Shown piece by piece: positions 11,026-22,659 of a stretch of DNA of 64,000 bases (position 1 is the stretch's first letter; the number at the start of each line of letters is the position of its first letter). A program made the translations under genes and the position numbers. The stretch comes from Sinohyriopsis cumingii (taxonomy: Eukaryota > Mollusca > Bivalvia > Unionida > Unionidae): positions 43,136,337 to 43,200,336 of the forward strand of contig CM068830.1 in the NCBI GenBank assembly GCA_028554795.2, in the 5' to 3' direction. The notes beneath the pieces were generated by a model. The model was not told the DNA's origin, did no database searches, and was given only the letters and a program-made list of their open reading frames with translations.

Positions 11026-12566
11026 AACAAATGCGAGAGAAGCAGTTATTGAAAATACAATTCTGATCATTTAAACATTTATTAGCAAAAATATTCATAA
11101 CTTTTTGCAAATTGAATGGTTCAGACTATGTCCAGTGTTCTCTAGGGTCTAAAAAAATATCATAGAAAAGTATACTGAGGCCAAGGGCTATCGCATATTG
11201 TCAGAGACTTACCATTTTAAGTCGGTAAAAACACTAAATTTGAGAAACAAATGCAACTTTAGGTTTTGTGGTAGGAGCCAACAAGCCAAGTTGATGAAAA
11301 AGTATTATTTCTGCTAGCTAAATGGACTGTCATAAAACAGCTGGTTTTGCAATTTTTCTGTTTAACTATTTTGATACAATGTTAGGCTAGCAATAAAAGC
11401 CATACAGATCATAGCTGGGGTCCCTCCACAGCAAGATGCAAGTGACAGGGCATTCATATATGTCTTATTTAGCTGGTAATAAGGATGGCAATATATATAT
11501 ATCCTTGATACACACTACGAAATTGTACTGTACTTTAAACTTCATTTCCAACTGAAACCATATTCTCCTTACTGCACTCAAAACGAATGACTGCAATATT
11601 CCATAAAATCTTTTTGATAATTTCAATTAAAAGTATTAATATGTTTGACACATTACAATTCCAAGCAATCGATGACAGAACAGAAACAAAGGTGTGATTG
11701 ATTCAGTGTCAGTCCACTGTTCAAAGCACACGTGTATGTTATGGAATTGACTCGCTAATAAATCCAGTCCATCTCAAGCAGAAAAGAAAAACTGAGTTGG
11801 ATCAACAACAACAAAAAAAACATTCATTCCAGACCAACTGGAAAAGTTGTTTCAATGTGCATTCATTCATGACTCTAAATCTAAATTTCAATTTTAAGTA
11901 GACCAAAACAATAATTTTTTAAAATAATGTTGAGCACGCAACAAAGTTGAAATGTTGCTGATATCTACCTAGCCCCCATTTCCTCGGCATGATATAGCCA
12001 ACAGTGTGTTGAAAGTGCCAATTAAACCAATCAAAACAGAAATAAATCCAACAAACTCATCAGCAGGCAGGTTCTCAAGAAAAGAACAATAGGATTATTT
12101 CCATCCTATGAAAATGGAGTAAAAGGCAGATGATGAACCAATTATTGCTCTGCTACTGAGCAAGTCCTTGCGGAAGAGAATAGATTTCTAAAATATAATA
12201 ACACCAAATATTCCTGGAAATTTGTAGTATTGAACTTACTCTAGTTTTTGGGGTAGCAAGTAAAATAGCATCAGTTGCATTGCTGATATGGAAAAATTGA
12301 TTTTGTATACTCACTTACAAGCCATGTTGAGTGGAAAATTGCATATTGCAGATCTGCCATCACATAAAGTGCAAGCAGATCTGATCAGTAATGAATAAAA
12401 CTAATGATCTGCCAATGCATTATGTGATATATCACCCACATAAACCATACAGACAAAACCAATGGCTGGAATATTTCATATTGACAAGGGATATTGACGT
12501 CTAGAAAAAAAAAATCATTTTGTGTGTATAATAAAATCATTGGTGACTTTTCTGAAAAACATAAAA
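11026..12566. other. AT-rich intergenic DNA without a recognisable gene
   Basis: Unique-looking AT-rich sequence with no supported coding region, RNA gene or transposon. The only notable local feature is a short TA run near 11492. Confidence 0.6.
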
Positions 12567-12771
12567 GGTGGCTATGGGAAACCAAGTGGTCCAAGTGGTG
12601 ATGGTTCGAGTCTTGGGCTCGGCCTATGTGGGTATGTGAGAAAGCTTGCCAGTAGCCTCCCATTGGTCAGTAGTTCTTCCCAGGGTTTTCCTCCACCAGT
12701 GATACTGGCTGCCATGTATAGCCTAAAAGTTCCTGAAAAATGGCATTAAAACCTCATCAACAACAATATTT
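12567..12771 (+). mobile_element. tRNA-derived SINE, copy 2 (damaged head)
   Basis: It shares the body with the other copies: gccagtagcctcccattggt, cctccaccagtgatactggc, aaaaatggcattaaaacctc and a caacaacaat tail. The head is shortened to ccaagtggtccaagtggtga followed by a recognisable B box ggttcgagtc. The A-box half has been rearranged, so it is probably not transcribable. Confidence 0.75.
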
Positions 12772-12973
12772 ATGTTACTGTATGCTTTCTAGTTCAAAGA
12801 ACTATCTTGTATTTTCGTATGTAGCTGGATTCTAAAAACAAATAAGAATAGAATGTAACCTCAATTGAAATATATAGTATGGTGTACTTCTATTAAACAG
12901 AATACGTTGGCTATTGACTCTAAAGTTATTTGCATTTCTTTGGGATATTCTGTTAAAACTTTATATATATATA

Positions 12974-15900
12974 TACCAGGTCTATTCTAGATCCCTGCCT
13001 TCATTAGTCCCATACAACACACTGAAGGGCACATTGGGTCTATTCTAGATCCCTGCCTTCATTAGTCCCATACAACACACTGAAGGACACATCAGGTCTA
13101 TTCTAGATCCCTGCCTTCATTAGTCCCATACAACACACTGAAGGGCACATTGGGTCTATTCTAGATCCCTGCCTTCATTAGTTCCATACACACAATGAAG
13201 GGCACATTGGGTCTATTCTAGATCCCTACCTTCATTAGTCCCATACAACACACTGAAGGGCACATTGGGTCTATTCTAGATCCCTGCCTTCATTAGACCC
13301 ATACAACACACTGAAGGGCACATTGGGTCTATTCTAGATCCCTGCCTTCATTAGTCCCATACAACACACTGAAGGGCACATTGGGTCTATTCTAGATCCC
13401 TGCCTTCATTAGTCCCATACAACACACTGAAGGACACATCAGGTCTATTCTAGATCCCTGCCTTCATTAGTCCCATACAACACACTGAAGGGCACATTGG
13501 GTCTATTCTAGATCCCTGCCTTCATTAGTTCCATACAACACAATGAAGGGCACATTGGGTCTATTCTAGATCCCTACCTTCATTAGTCCCATACAACACA
13601 CTGAAGGGCACATTGGGTCTATTCTAGATCCCTGCCTTCATTAGTCCCATACAACACATTGAAGGGCACATTGGGTCTATTCTAGATCCCTGCCTTCATT
13701 AGTCCCATACAACACAATGAAGGGCACATTGGGTCTATTCTAGATCCCTGCCTTCATTAGTCCCATACAACACACTGAAGGGCACATTGGGTCTATTCTA
13801 GATCCCTGCCTTCATTAGTTCCATACAACACAATGAAGGGCACATTGGGTCTATTCTAGATCCCTGCCTTCATTAGTCCCATACAACACACTGAAGGGCA
13901 CATTGGGTCTATTCTAGATCCCTGCCTTCATTAGTTCCATACAACACAATGAAGGGCACATTGGGTCTATTCTAGATCCCTACCTTCATTAGTCCCATAC
14001 AACACACTGAAGGGCACATTGGGTCTATTCTAGATCCCTGCCTTCATTAGTCCCATACAACACACTGAAGGGCACATTGGGTCTATTCTAGATCCCTGCC
14101 TTCATTAGTCCCATACAACACAATGAAGGGCACATTGGGTCTATTCTAGATCCCTGCCTTCATTAGTCCCATACAACACACTGAAGGGCACATTGGGTCT
14201 ATTCTAGATCCCTGCCTTCATTAGTTCCATACAACACAATGAAGGGCACATTGGGTCTATTCTAGATCCCTACCTTCATTAGTCCCATACAACACACTGA
14301 AGGGCACATTAGGTCTATTCTAGATCCCTGCATTCATTAGTCCCATACAACATGCTGAAGGGCATATCAGGTCTATTCTAGATCCCTGCCTTCATTAGTC
14401 CTGTACAACACACTGAAAGGCATATCCGGTCTATTCTAGATCCCTGCCTTCATTATTCCCATACAACACAGAGAAGGGCACATTAGGTCTATTCTAGATC
14501 CCTGCCTTCATTAGTTCCACACAATACAATGAAGGGCACATCAGGGCTATTCTAAATCCCTGCCTTCATAAGTCCCATACAACACGCTGAAGGGCACATC
14601 AGATCTATTCTAGATCCCTGCCTTCATTAGTCCCATCCAACACACTGAAGGGCACATCAGGTCTATTTTAGATCCCTGCCTTCATTAGTCCCATACAACA
14701 CACTGAAGGGCACATCAGGTCTATTCTAGATCCCTGCCTTCATTAGTCCCATACAATACAATGAAGGGCACATCAGGTCTATTCTAGAGCCCTGCCTTCA
14801 TTAGTTCCACACAATACACTGAAGGGCACATCAGGGCTATTCTAAATCCCTGCCTTCATTAGTCCCATACAACACAATGAAGAGCACATCAGATCTATTC
14901 TAGATCCCTGCCTTCATTAGTCCCATACAACACACACTGAAGGGCACATCAGGTCTATTCTAGATCCCTGCCTTCATTAGTCCCGTACAACACACTGAAG
15001 GGCACATCAGGTCTATTCTAGATCCCTGCCTTCATTAGTCCCGTACAACACACTGAAAGGCACATCAAGTCTATTTTAGATCCCTGCCTTCATTAGTCCC
15101 ATACAACACACTGAAGGGCACATTGGGTCTATTCTAGATCCCTGCCTCCATTAGTCCCATACAACACACTGAAAGGCACAGCAAATCTATTTTAGATCCC
15201 TGCCTTCATTAGTCACGTACAACACACTGAAAGTCATATCAGGTCTATTCTAGATCCCTGCCTTCATTAGTCCCGTACAACACACTGAAAGGCACATCAA
15301 GTCTATTTTAGATCCCTGCCTTCATTAGTCCCATACAACACACTAATGGGCACATCAGGGCTATTCTATATCCCTGCCTTCATTAGTCCCTTACAACACA
15401 CTGAAGGGCCGATCAGGTCTATTCTAGATCCCTGCATTCATTAGTCCCTTACAACACACTGAAGGGCACATCAGGTCTATTCTAGATCCCTGCATTCATT
15501 AGTCCCATACAACACACTGAAGGGCACATCAGGTCTATTCTAGTTCCTTGCCTTCATTAGTCCCGTACAACACACTGAAGGGCACATCAGGTCTATTCTA
15601 GATCCCTGCCTTCATTAGTCCCATACAACACACTGAAGGGCACACTGGGTCTATTCTAGATCCCTGCCTTCATCAGTCCCGTACAACACACTGAAGGGTA
15701 CATCAGGTCTATTCTAGTTCCCTACCTTCATTAGTCCCATACAACACACTGAAGGACACATCAGGTCTATTCTAGATCCCTGCCTTCATCAGTCCCGTAC
15801 AACACACTGAAGGGCACATCAGGTCTATTCTAGATCCCTACCTTCATTAGTCCCGTACAACACACTGAATGGCACATCAGGTCTATTCCAGATCCCTGCC

Positions 15901-18900
15901 TTCATTAGTCCCGTCCAACACATTGAAGGGCACATCAAGTCTATTCTAGATCCCTGCCTTCATTAGTCCCATACAACACACTGAAGGGCACATCAGGTCT
16001 ATTCTAGATCCCTGCCTTCATTAGTCCCATACAACACACTGAAGGGCACATTGGGTCTATTCTAGATCCCTGCCTTCATTAGTCCCGTACAACACACTGA
16101 AGGGCACATCAGGTCTATTCTAGATCCCTACCTTCATTAGTCCCATACAACACACTGAAGGGTACATCAGGTCTATTCTAGATCCCTGCCTTCATTAGTC
16201 CTATACAACACACTGAAGGGCACATTGGGTCTATTCTAGATCCCTGCCTCCATTAGTCCCACACAACACACTGAAAGGCACAGCAAATCTATTTTAGATC
16301 CCTGCCTTCATTAGTCACGTACAACACACTGAAAGTCATATCAGGTCTATTCTAGATCCCTGCCTTCATTAGTCCCATACAACACACTGATGGGCACATC
16401 AGGGCTATTCTATATCCCTGCCTTCATAAGTCCTGTACAACACAATGAAGAGTACATCAGATCTATTCTAGATCCCTGCCTTCATTAGTCCTGTACAACA
16501 CACTGAAAGGCATATCCGGTCTATTCTAGATCCCTGCCTTCATTATTCCCATACAACACAGAGAAGGGCACATTAGGTCTATTCTAGATCCCTGCCTTCA
16601 TTAGTTCCACACAATACAATGAAGGGCACATCAGGGCTATTCTAAATCCCTGCCTTGATAAGTCCCATACAACACGCTGAAGGGCACATCAGATCTATTC
16701 TAGATCCCTGCCTTCATTAGTCCCATCCAACACACTGAAGGGCACATCAGGTCTATTTTAGATCCCTGCCTTCATTAGTCCCATACAACACACTGAAGGG
16801 CACATCAGGTCTATTCTAGATCCCTGCCTTCATTAGTCCCATACAATACAATGAAGGGCACATCAGGTCTATTCTAGAGCCCTGCCTTCATTAGTTCCAC
16901 ACAATACACTGAAGGGCACATCAGGGCTATTCTAAATCCCTGCCTTCATTAGTCCCATACAACACAATGAAGAGCACATCAGATCTATTCTAGATCCCTG
17001 CCTTCATTAGTCCCATACAACACACACTGAAGGGCACATCAGGTCTATTCTAGATCCCTGCCTTCATTAGTCCCGTACAACACACTGAAGGGCACATCAG
17101 GTCTATTCTAGATCCCTGCCTTCATAAGTCCCGTACAACATACTGAAGGGCACATCAGGTCTATTCTAGTTCCCTGCCTTCATTAGTCTCATACAATACA
17201 ATGAAGGGCACATCAGGGCTATTCTAGATCCCTGTCTTCATTAGTCCTGTACAACACACCAAGTCTATTCTAGATCCCTGCCTTCGTTAGTCCCATACAG
17301 CACACTGAAGGGCACATTGGGTCTATTCTAGATCCCTGCCTCCATTAGTCCCATACAACACACTGAAAGGCACAGCAAATCTATTTTAGATCCCTGCCTT
17401 CATTAGTCACGTACAACACACTGAAAGTCATATCAGGTCTATTCTAGATCCCTGCCTTCATTAGTCCCATACAACACACTGAAAGGCACATCAAGTCTAT
17501 TTTAGATCCCTGCCTTCATTAGTCCCATACAACACACTAATGGGCACATCAGGGCTATTCTATATCCCTGCCTTCATTAGTCCCTTACAACACACTGAAG
17601 GGCCCATGAGGTCTATTCTAGATCCCTGCATTCATTAGTCCCTTACAACACACTGAAGGGCACATCAGGTCTATTCTAGATCCCTGCATTCATTAGTCCC
17701 ATACAACACACTGAAGGGCACATCAGGTCTATTCTAGTTCCTTGCCTTCATTAGTCCCGTACAACACACTGAAGGGCACATCAGGTCTATTCTAGATCCC
17801 TGCCTTCATTAGTCCCATACAACACACTGAAGGGCACATTGGGTCTATTCTAGATCCCTGCCTTCATCAGTCCCGTACAACACACTGAAGGGCACATTGG
17901 GTCTATTCTAGATCCCTGCCTTCATCAGTCCCGTACAACACACTGAAGGACACATCAGGTCTATTCTAGATCCCTGCCTTCATCAGTCCCGTACAACACA
18001 CTGAAGGGCACATCAGGTCTATTCTAGATCCCTGCCTTCATCAGTCCCGTACAACACACTGAAGGGTACATCAGGTCTATTCTAGTTCCCTACCTTCATT
18101 AGTCCCATACAACACACTGAAGGACACATCAGGTCTATTCTAGATCCCTGCCTTCATCAGTCCCGTACAACACACTGAAGGGCACATCAGGTCTATTCTA
18201 GATCCCTACCTTCATTAGTCCCGTACAACACACTGAATGGCACATCAGGTCTATTCCAGATCCCTGCCTTCATTAGTCCCGTACAACACATTGAAGGGCA
18301 CATCAAGTCTATTCTAGATCCCTGCCTTCATTAGTCCCATACAACACACTGAAGGGCACATCAGGTCTATTCTAGATCCCTGCCTTCATTAGTCCCATAC
18401 AACACACTGAAGGGCACATTGGGTCTATTCTAGATCCCTGCCTTCATTAGTCCCGTACAACACACTGAAGGGCACATCAGGTCTATTCTAGATCCCTACC
18501 TTCATTAGTCCCATACAACACACTGAAGGGTACATCAGGTCTATTCTAGATCCCTGCCTTCATTAGTCCCATACAACACACTGAAGGGCACATCAGGTCT
18601 ATTCTAGATCCCTGCCTTCATTAGTCCCATACAACACACTGAAGGACACATCAGGTCTATTCTAGATCCCTGCATTCATTAGTCCCATACAACACACTGA
18701 AGGGCACATCAGGTCTATTCTGGATCCCTGCCTTCATTAGTCCCATACAATACAATGAAGGGCACATCAGGTCTATTCTAGAGCCCTGCCTTCATTAGTT
18801 CCACACAATACACTGAAGGGCACATCAGGGCTATTCTAAATCCCTGCCTTCATTAGTCCCATACAACACAATGAAGAGCACATCAGATCTATTCTAGATC

Positions 18901-20443
18901 CCTGCCTTCATTAGTCCCATACAACACACACTGAAGGGCACATCAGGTCTATTCTAGATCCCTGCCTTCATTAGTCCCGTACAACACACTGAAGGGCACA
19001 TCAGGTCTATTCTAGTTCCCTGCCTTCATTAGTCTCATACAATACAATGAAGGGCACATCAGGGCTATTCTAGATCCCTGTCTTCATTAGTCCTGTACAA
19101 CACACCAGGTCTATTCTAGATCCCTGCCTTCGTTAGTCCCATACAGCACACTGAAGGGCACATTGGGTCTATTCTAGATCCCTGCCTCCATTAGTCCCAT
19201 ACAACACACTGAAAGGCACAGCAAATCTATTTTAGATCCCTGCCTTCATTAGTCACGTACAACACACTGAAAGTCATATCAGGTCTATTCTAGATCCCTG
19301 CCTTCATTAGTCCCGTACAACACACTGAAAGGCACATCAAGTCTATTTTAGATCCCTGCCTTCATTAGTCCCATACAACACACTAATGGGCACATCAGGG
19401 CTATTCTATATCCCTGCCTTTATAAGTCCTGTACAACACAATGAAGAGTACATCAGGTCTATTCTAGACCCCTGCCTTCATTAGTCCCTTACAACACACT
19501 GAAGGGCCGATCAGGTCTATTCTAGATCCCTGCATTCATTAGTCCCATACAACACAATGAAGGGCACATCAGGTCTATTCTAGTTCCCTGCCTTCATTAG
19601 TCCCATACAACACACTGAAAGACACATCAGGTCTATTCTAGTTCCCTGCCTTCATTAGTCCCATACAACACACTGAAGGGCACATCAGGTCTATTCTAGA
19701 TCCCTGCCTTCATAAGTCCCGTACAACACACTGAAGGGCACATCAGGTCTATTCTAGATCCCTACCTTCATTAGTCCCGTACAACACACTGAATGGCACA
19801 TCAGGTCTATTCCAGATCCCTGCCTTCATTAGTCCCATACAACACACTGAAGGGCACATCAGGTCTATTCTAGATCCCTGCCTTCATTAGTCCCATACAA
19901 CACACTGAAGGGCACATTGGGTCTATTCTAGATCCCTGCCTCCATTAGTCCCATACAACACACTGAAGGGCACATTGGGTCTATTCGAGATCCCTGCCTC
20001 CATTAGTCCCATACAACACACTGAAAGGCACAGCAAATCTATTTTAGATCCCTGCCTTCATTAGTCATGTACAACACACTGAAAGTCATATCAGGTCTAT
20101 TCTAGATCCCTGCCTTCATTAGTCCCATACAACACACTGATGGGCACATCAGGGCTATTCTATATCCCTGCCTTCATAAGTCCTGTACAACACAATGAAG
20201 AGTACATCAGATCTATTCTAGATCCCTGCCTTCATTAGTCCCTTACAACACACTGAAGGGCACATCAGGTCTATTCTAGATCCCTGCCTTCATTAGTCCC
20301 ATACAACACAGTGAAGGGCACATCAGGTCTATTCAAGTTCCTTGCCTTCATTAGTCACGTACAACACACTGAATGGCACATCAGGTCTTTTCCAGATCCC
20401 TGCCTTCATTAGTCCCGTACAACACATTGAAGGGCACATCAGG
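12974..20443. repeat. 58-bp satellite array, left block (about 128 copies)
   Basis: The unit reads tctattctagatccctgcct, tcattagtcccatacaacac, then actgaagggcacatcagg; successive tctattctag starts (12981, 13039) are 58 bp apart. Variants (cacattggg versus cacatcagg; tagatcc versus tagttcc; catac versus cgtac) recur in the same order over long stretches, giving higher-order repeats. For example, the run containing ttattcccatacaacacaga recurs about 2.09 kb (36 units) later. No open frame crosses the units. The Polinton interrupts the array at 20443/20444. Confidence 0.98.
20438..20443. repeat. Target-site duplication ATCAGG, left copy
   Basis: ATCAGG immediately precedes the element's AGTAGTAAG terminus and is repeated at 40092-40097 just after it. 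ATCAGG is part of the 58-bp satellite unit. A 6-bp duplication is the Polinton hallmark. Confidence 0.95.
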
Positions 20444-20716
20444 AGTAGTAAGGGGGGGTAGGATTAGCGTCAATGGGAATTAGCATTAAAAACACCCTTG
20501 GGTCACTTTAGCGTCAAGGGAAATTTAACATGGAGAGAAATCGTGGGTAGGATTAGCGTCAAGGGAAATTAACATGGGGAAAAAATCGTGGGTCTGATTA
20601 GCGTCAAGGGAAATTGAACATGGGATTTTTTTATTTTTTTTTTTAAAAAAAGGGGTAGGCAATTGAAAGGCTATCTCTTTTCGAGATATATGGCTGGCCC
20701 TGAAAAGGGCCTTTGG
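20444..20716 (+). repeat. Left terminal inverted repeat of the Polinton
   Basis: It matches the reverse complement of 39821-40091 almost throughout. The outer part holds about four copies of a 45-46-bp subrepeat built on gattagcgtcaagggaaatt and aaaaaatcgtgggt. A T-rich/A-rich palindrome follows near 20625-20655, and the inner edge is the ggccctgaaaagggcc hairpin. The first subrepeat of this left copy (ttagcattaaaaacaccctt) differs from the right TIR. Confidence 0.95.
20696..20711 (-). terminator. Terminal 3' hairpin module, copy 1
   Basis: The palindrome GGCCCTGAAAAGGGCC lies 22 bp beyond the stop of the leftward gene at 20734-20964 and forms the inner edge of the left TIR. Identical or near-identical modules follow the other four terminal genes. 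Its role in termination or 3'-end formation is inferred from position only. Confidence 0.55.
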
Positions 20717-20733
20717 TTTATGTTAATATGCCC

Positions 20734-20964
20734 TTAACATAAAGGGCATTTGCGACATCTTCTTGTCCTCAAACTTCGTCTTACAGCAGGGCCATACATC
20801 AGAGTCCTCTTGAGGCAACCTTGTCTCTCTATATAGACTCTTCTTATCCACAGGCTTCTGCTGGTCCTGTGGACAACGGTCCACTTGGATCGGACATACA
20901 TGAGCATGTCCGTCCTGAACATCATTGTTGACACAAGGGTTGAAGATTCAACGTCGGTCCACAT
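20734..20964 (-). CDS. Small leftward Arg-rich protein at the left end of the Polinton (76 aa)
   Basis: This frame is short, but three things support it. A TATAAATA box lies about 45 bp upstream of the ATG on the minus strand (21008-21016). A shared 3' hairpin module follows the stop. The position mirrors that of the small genes pointing to the right end. The product is basic (many Arg), has a Thr/Met-rich N-terminus and ends with two closely spaced Cys pairs (CRKCPLC). No domain is recognised and no function is proposed. A low-complexity chance frame cannot be fully excluded. Confidence 0.5.
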   Translation of the reverse strand: MWTDVESSTLVSTMMFRTDMLMYVRSKWTVVHRTSRSLWIRRVYIERQGCLKRTLMYGPAVRRSLRTRRCRKCPLC

Positions 20965-21007
20965 GTTGAGGCTCCGAGAATAGGTGAATCAATGCAGTGA
21001 ACTGCGC

Positions 21008-21016
21008 TTATTTATA
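21008..21016 (-). promoter_or_regulatory. TATA box of the leftward terminal gene
   Basis: On the minus strand the sequence is TATAAATAA, about 45 bp upstream of the ATG at 20964, a spacing typical of a TATA promoter with a short leader. Confidence 0.65.
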
Positions 21017-21114
21017 GGGACAGAAAGGATTGAAACGGATTGAGTTCATTCACCAATCCGAACACGCGTTACAGAATTCAGTCAGCCCGCATCCAATCCG
21101 AAGAGAGCAGTCTG

Positions 21115-21122
21115 TGACGTCA
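21115..21122. promoter_or_regulatory. Consensus CRE/ATF site TGACGTCA in the divergent left-end promoter region
   Basis: The 8-bp palindrome TGACGTCA lies between the leftward gene (TATA at 21008) and the rightward gene starting at 21184, 62 bp before its ATG. CREB/ATF factors bind this sequence in animals. That the virus uses it is inference. Confidence 0.5.
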
Positions 21123-21183
21123 CGTAGTCAATATAGATTCGCTAGCGCTTGTGTGCAGTCAATCTATGCGACAGTGATTCAAC

Positions 21184-21756
21184 ATGACGGAAACTCAAAA
21201 AACGATCCAATGGGGTGCACCAACAGGGGAGACCGCCCAAGGGAACCCGGACTTACTTTCAGAAGAGGTGAATTGGGATTTTGTGGATTTTCTCTCCTCG
21301 CAAGAATTTGTTCCGGAACCTTCGTTACCTTCTTCATTACCGCAAGTGGAGAATTTTAGACAGAGACAGAAAGAAGAATTGGAGAAATTTATACAACGAC
21401 AAAAGGAAGCCGAACAAGTTTTTCTCCTACAGCAACAGCAGCAAGAAGAAGAGGTAAGAAAAAAACAACAGCAGCAACAGCAAGAAGAAGTAGCAGCAAA
21501 GAAACAAGAGGGTGAAAATCAAACGGTCACGGTACTGTTGGACATTTTAGCGGAGTTAAGAAGTCTGAAACAAATGTATCAGACTTCTTTATCACGACCG
21601 AAGAGAATACGACCTTCCCGAGCTAAACACGCCAACCCTGTGACTAAGCCTACCGTACCACCCTTAGTGATTTCAACCCAATCATCAACATTACGCAGTT
21701 CAGAAGTAGGCCTTGGCCGTGGCAAAGGCATAAGGCAGTTAAAGTTGATTGGTTAA
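21184..21756 (+). CDS. Q/E-rich coiled-coil protein (190 aa), left accessory gene of the Polinton
   Basis: Start is the ATG at 21184 (MTETQKTIQWGAP). Residues about 1-55 are acidic and Ser/Pro-rich. Residues about 58-110 form a Gln/Glu/Lys-rich stretch (QKEAEQVFLLQQQQQEEEVR) predicted as a long coiled coil. A leucine-rich helix follows (TVLLDILAELRSLKQMYQ), then a basic Arg/Lys/Pro tail. There is no enzymatic motif. The length and charge pattern recall the three right-end genes, and it shares the hairpin module after its stop. An AATAAA lies just before that hairpin (about 21774). A role in virion assembly or host interaction is possible but unproven. Confidence 0.75.
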   Translation: MTETQKTIQWGAPTGETAQGNPDLLSEEVNWDFVDFLSSQEFVPEPSLPSSLPQVENFRQRQKEELEKFIQRQKEAEQVFLLQQQQQEEEVRKKQQQQQQEEVAAKKQEGENQTVTVLLDILAELRSLKQMYQTSLSRPKRIRPSRAKHANPVTKPTVPPLVISTQSSTLRSSEVGLGRGKGIRQLKLIG

Positions 21757-21783
21757 ACTCACCCCTGCACCGAAATAATAAAA

Positions 21784-21799
21784 GGCCCTTTTCAGGGCC
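21784..21799 (+). terminator. Terminal 3' hairpin module, copy 2
   Basis: GGCCCTTTTCAGGGCC lies about 28 bp after the stop of the coiled-coil gene, followed by tctcgaaaagatatacaatt and gccaat, the same trailing motif as at the inner TIR edge. An AATAAA (about 21774) immediately precedes it. Confidence 0.55.
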
Positions 21800-21961
21800 A
21801 GCCACATTTCTCGAAAAGATATACAATTTCAAATTGCCAATAACTCAAAAAAATATTCAACAGCCCATTTTACCCTTATAGTACGTGTCTGTGTATGAGT
21901 GCGTGAGTGTACGTTCTTATTTTAAAATCAAAACTCAAAGACACTTACCTTATATCATTCA

Positions 21962-21967
21962 TTTATT
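21962..21967 (-). terminator. Poly(A) signal of the zinc-knuckle gene
   Basis: AATAAA on the minus strand, about 85 bp after the stop of the leftward gene at 22052. Confidence 0.5.
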
Positions 21968-22051
21968 CTTTTCTCCATTTTTTTACAATCCAATTCACAA
22001 TTCACAACAACACTTTAATAAAAAGTTCATTGACTTCTTCTGTCTCCTTGT

Positions 22052-22525
22052 TTAGTCTCTCTGTTTTTTGAATTTTTTCACCGTCTTTTCCTCATTTTCT
22101 TCCCTTCTTCTTTTCTTCTTCTCCTGTTTCTTTGCCTCTTGTAAATAGAATTGTCTTTTTTCTTCCTCTTCTTCCTTTGAAGAATCCCTCTCTTCTTCCG
22201 AAGAATCCCTCTCTTCTTCTGAAGAATTCCTCTTTTCTTCTGACTCCTCTTGTTTCTTTTTTGGGCAATCTGGAGACCAGTGTCCTTTTTCTTTACAATA
22301 ATAACAGGTATCTTGACTTTTGTCTTTTTTATCCCCTGTTTTTTTTCTTTTTTGACGGTCTGGACATTCTGAAGACCAATGCCCTTTCTTCTGACAGATA
22401 TAGCAAGTATCCTGACTTTTATCTCGAAAGGAAGGAGAGTAGTCCGTAGGCTGGTCTGAAGAGAATTTTCTAATGACCCCTCGCAAAGCTCTGACGAAAC
22501 GTTCGATTTGGTTAGTCTCTTCCAT
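22052..22525 (-). CDS. Two-zinc-knuckle (CCHC) protein, 157 aa
   Basis: Two CX2CX4HX4C knuckles are present, DTCYICQKKGHWSSECPDRQ and DTCYYCKEKGHWSPDCPKKK, each preceded by a Lys-rich linker. A long Glu/Ser/Lys tail follows with three tandem SSEEERD-type repeats, then a basic KK-rich end. CCHC knuckles bind single-stranded nucleic acid, as in retroviral Gag and CNBP. The ATG at 22525 (MEETNQIERF) is preferred over an in-frame ATG at 22573, because the TATA box at 22581-22590 puts the transcription start downstream of the latter. It is divergent from the PolB gene with a shared 84-bp intergenic core. A role in genome packaging or RNA binding is inference. Confidence 0.8.
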   Translation of the reverse strand: MEETNQIERFVRALRGVIRKFSSDQPTDYSPSFRDKSQDTCYICQKKGHWSSECPDRQKRKKTGDKKDKSQDTCYYCKEKGHWSPDCPKKKQEESEEKRNSSEEERDSSEEERDSSKEEEEEKRQFYLQEAKKQEKKKRRREENEEKTVKKFKKQRD

Positions 22526-22580
22526 CGTTGTGCTCGGCTTGAGGGTGAAATGAATAGTGAAAGAACAAGACACACACCCT

Positions 22581-22613
22581 TTTATATATGCTAGTCTGCC
22601 ATGACTATAAATT
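22581..22613. promoter_or_regulatory. Divergent TATA promoters (zinc-knuckle gene and PolB)
   Basis: TATATAAAA on the minus strand at 22581-22590 faces left, 56 bp before the zinc-knuckle ATG at 22525. TATAAAT on the plus strand at 22607-22613 lies about 47 bp before the PolB ATG at 22660. The two boxes sit back to back within 33 bp. Confidence 0.65.
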
Positions 22614-22659
22614 AGTCTATGGTGTTTGAACTTGAGTCATTTGACGTTTTTCACTCAAG

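Noticed and set aside
12974..20443. CRISPR-like array of regular repeats
   Set aside because: The 58-bp units are directly head to tail with no unique spacers, in an animal genome; it is a satellite.
21030..21359. 109-codon frame overlapping the Q-rich coiled-coil gene
   Set aside because: It runs through the promoter region in another frame and has no coding character; the frame from 21184 is favoured.
22078..22575. Alternative minus-strand frame over the zinc-knuckle gene
   Set aside because: Lys/Arg-rich shadow of the CCHC frame.
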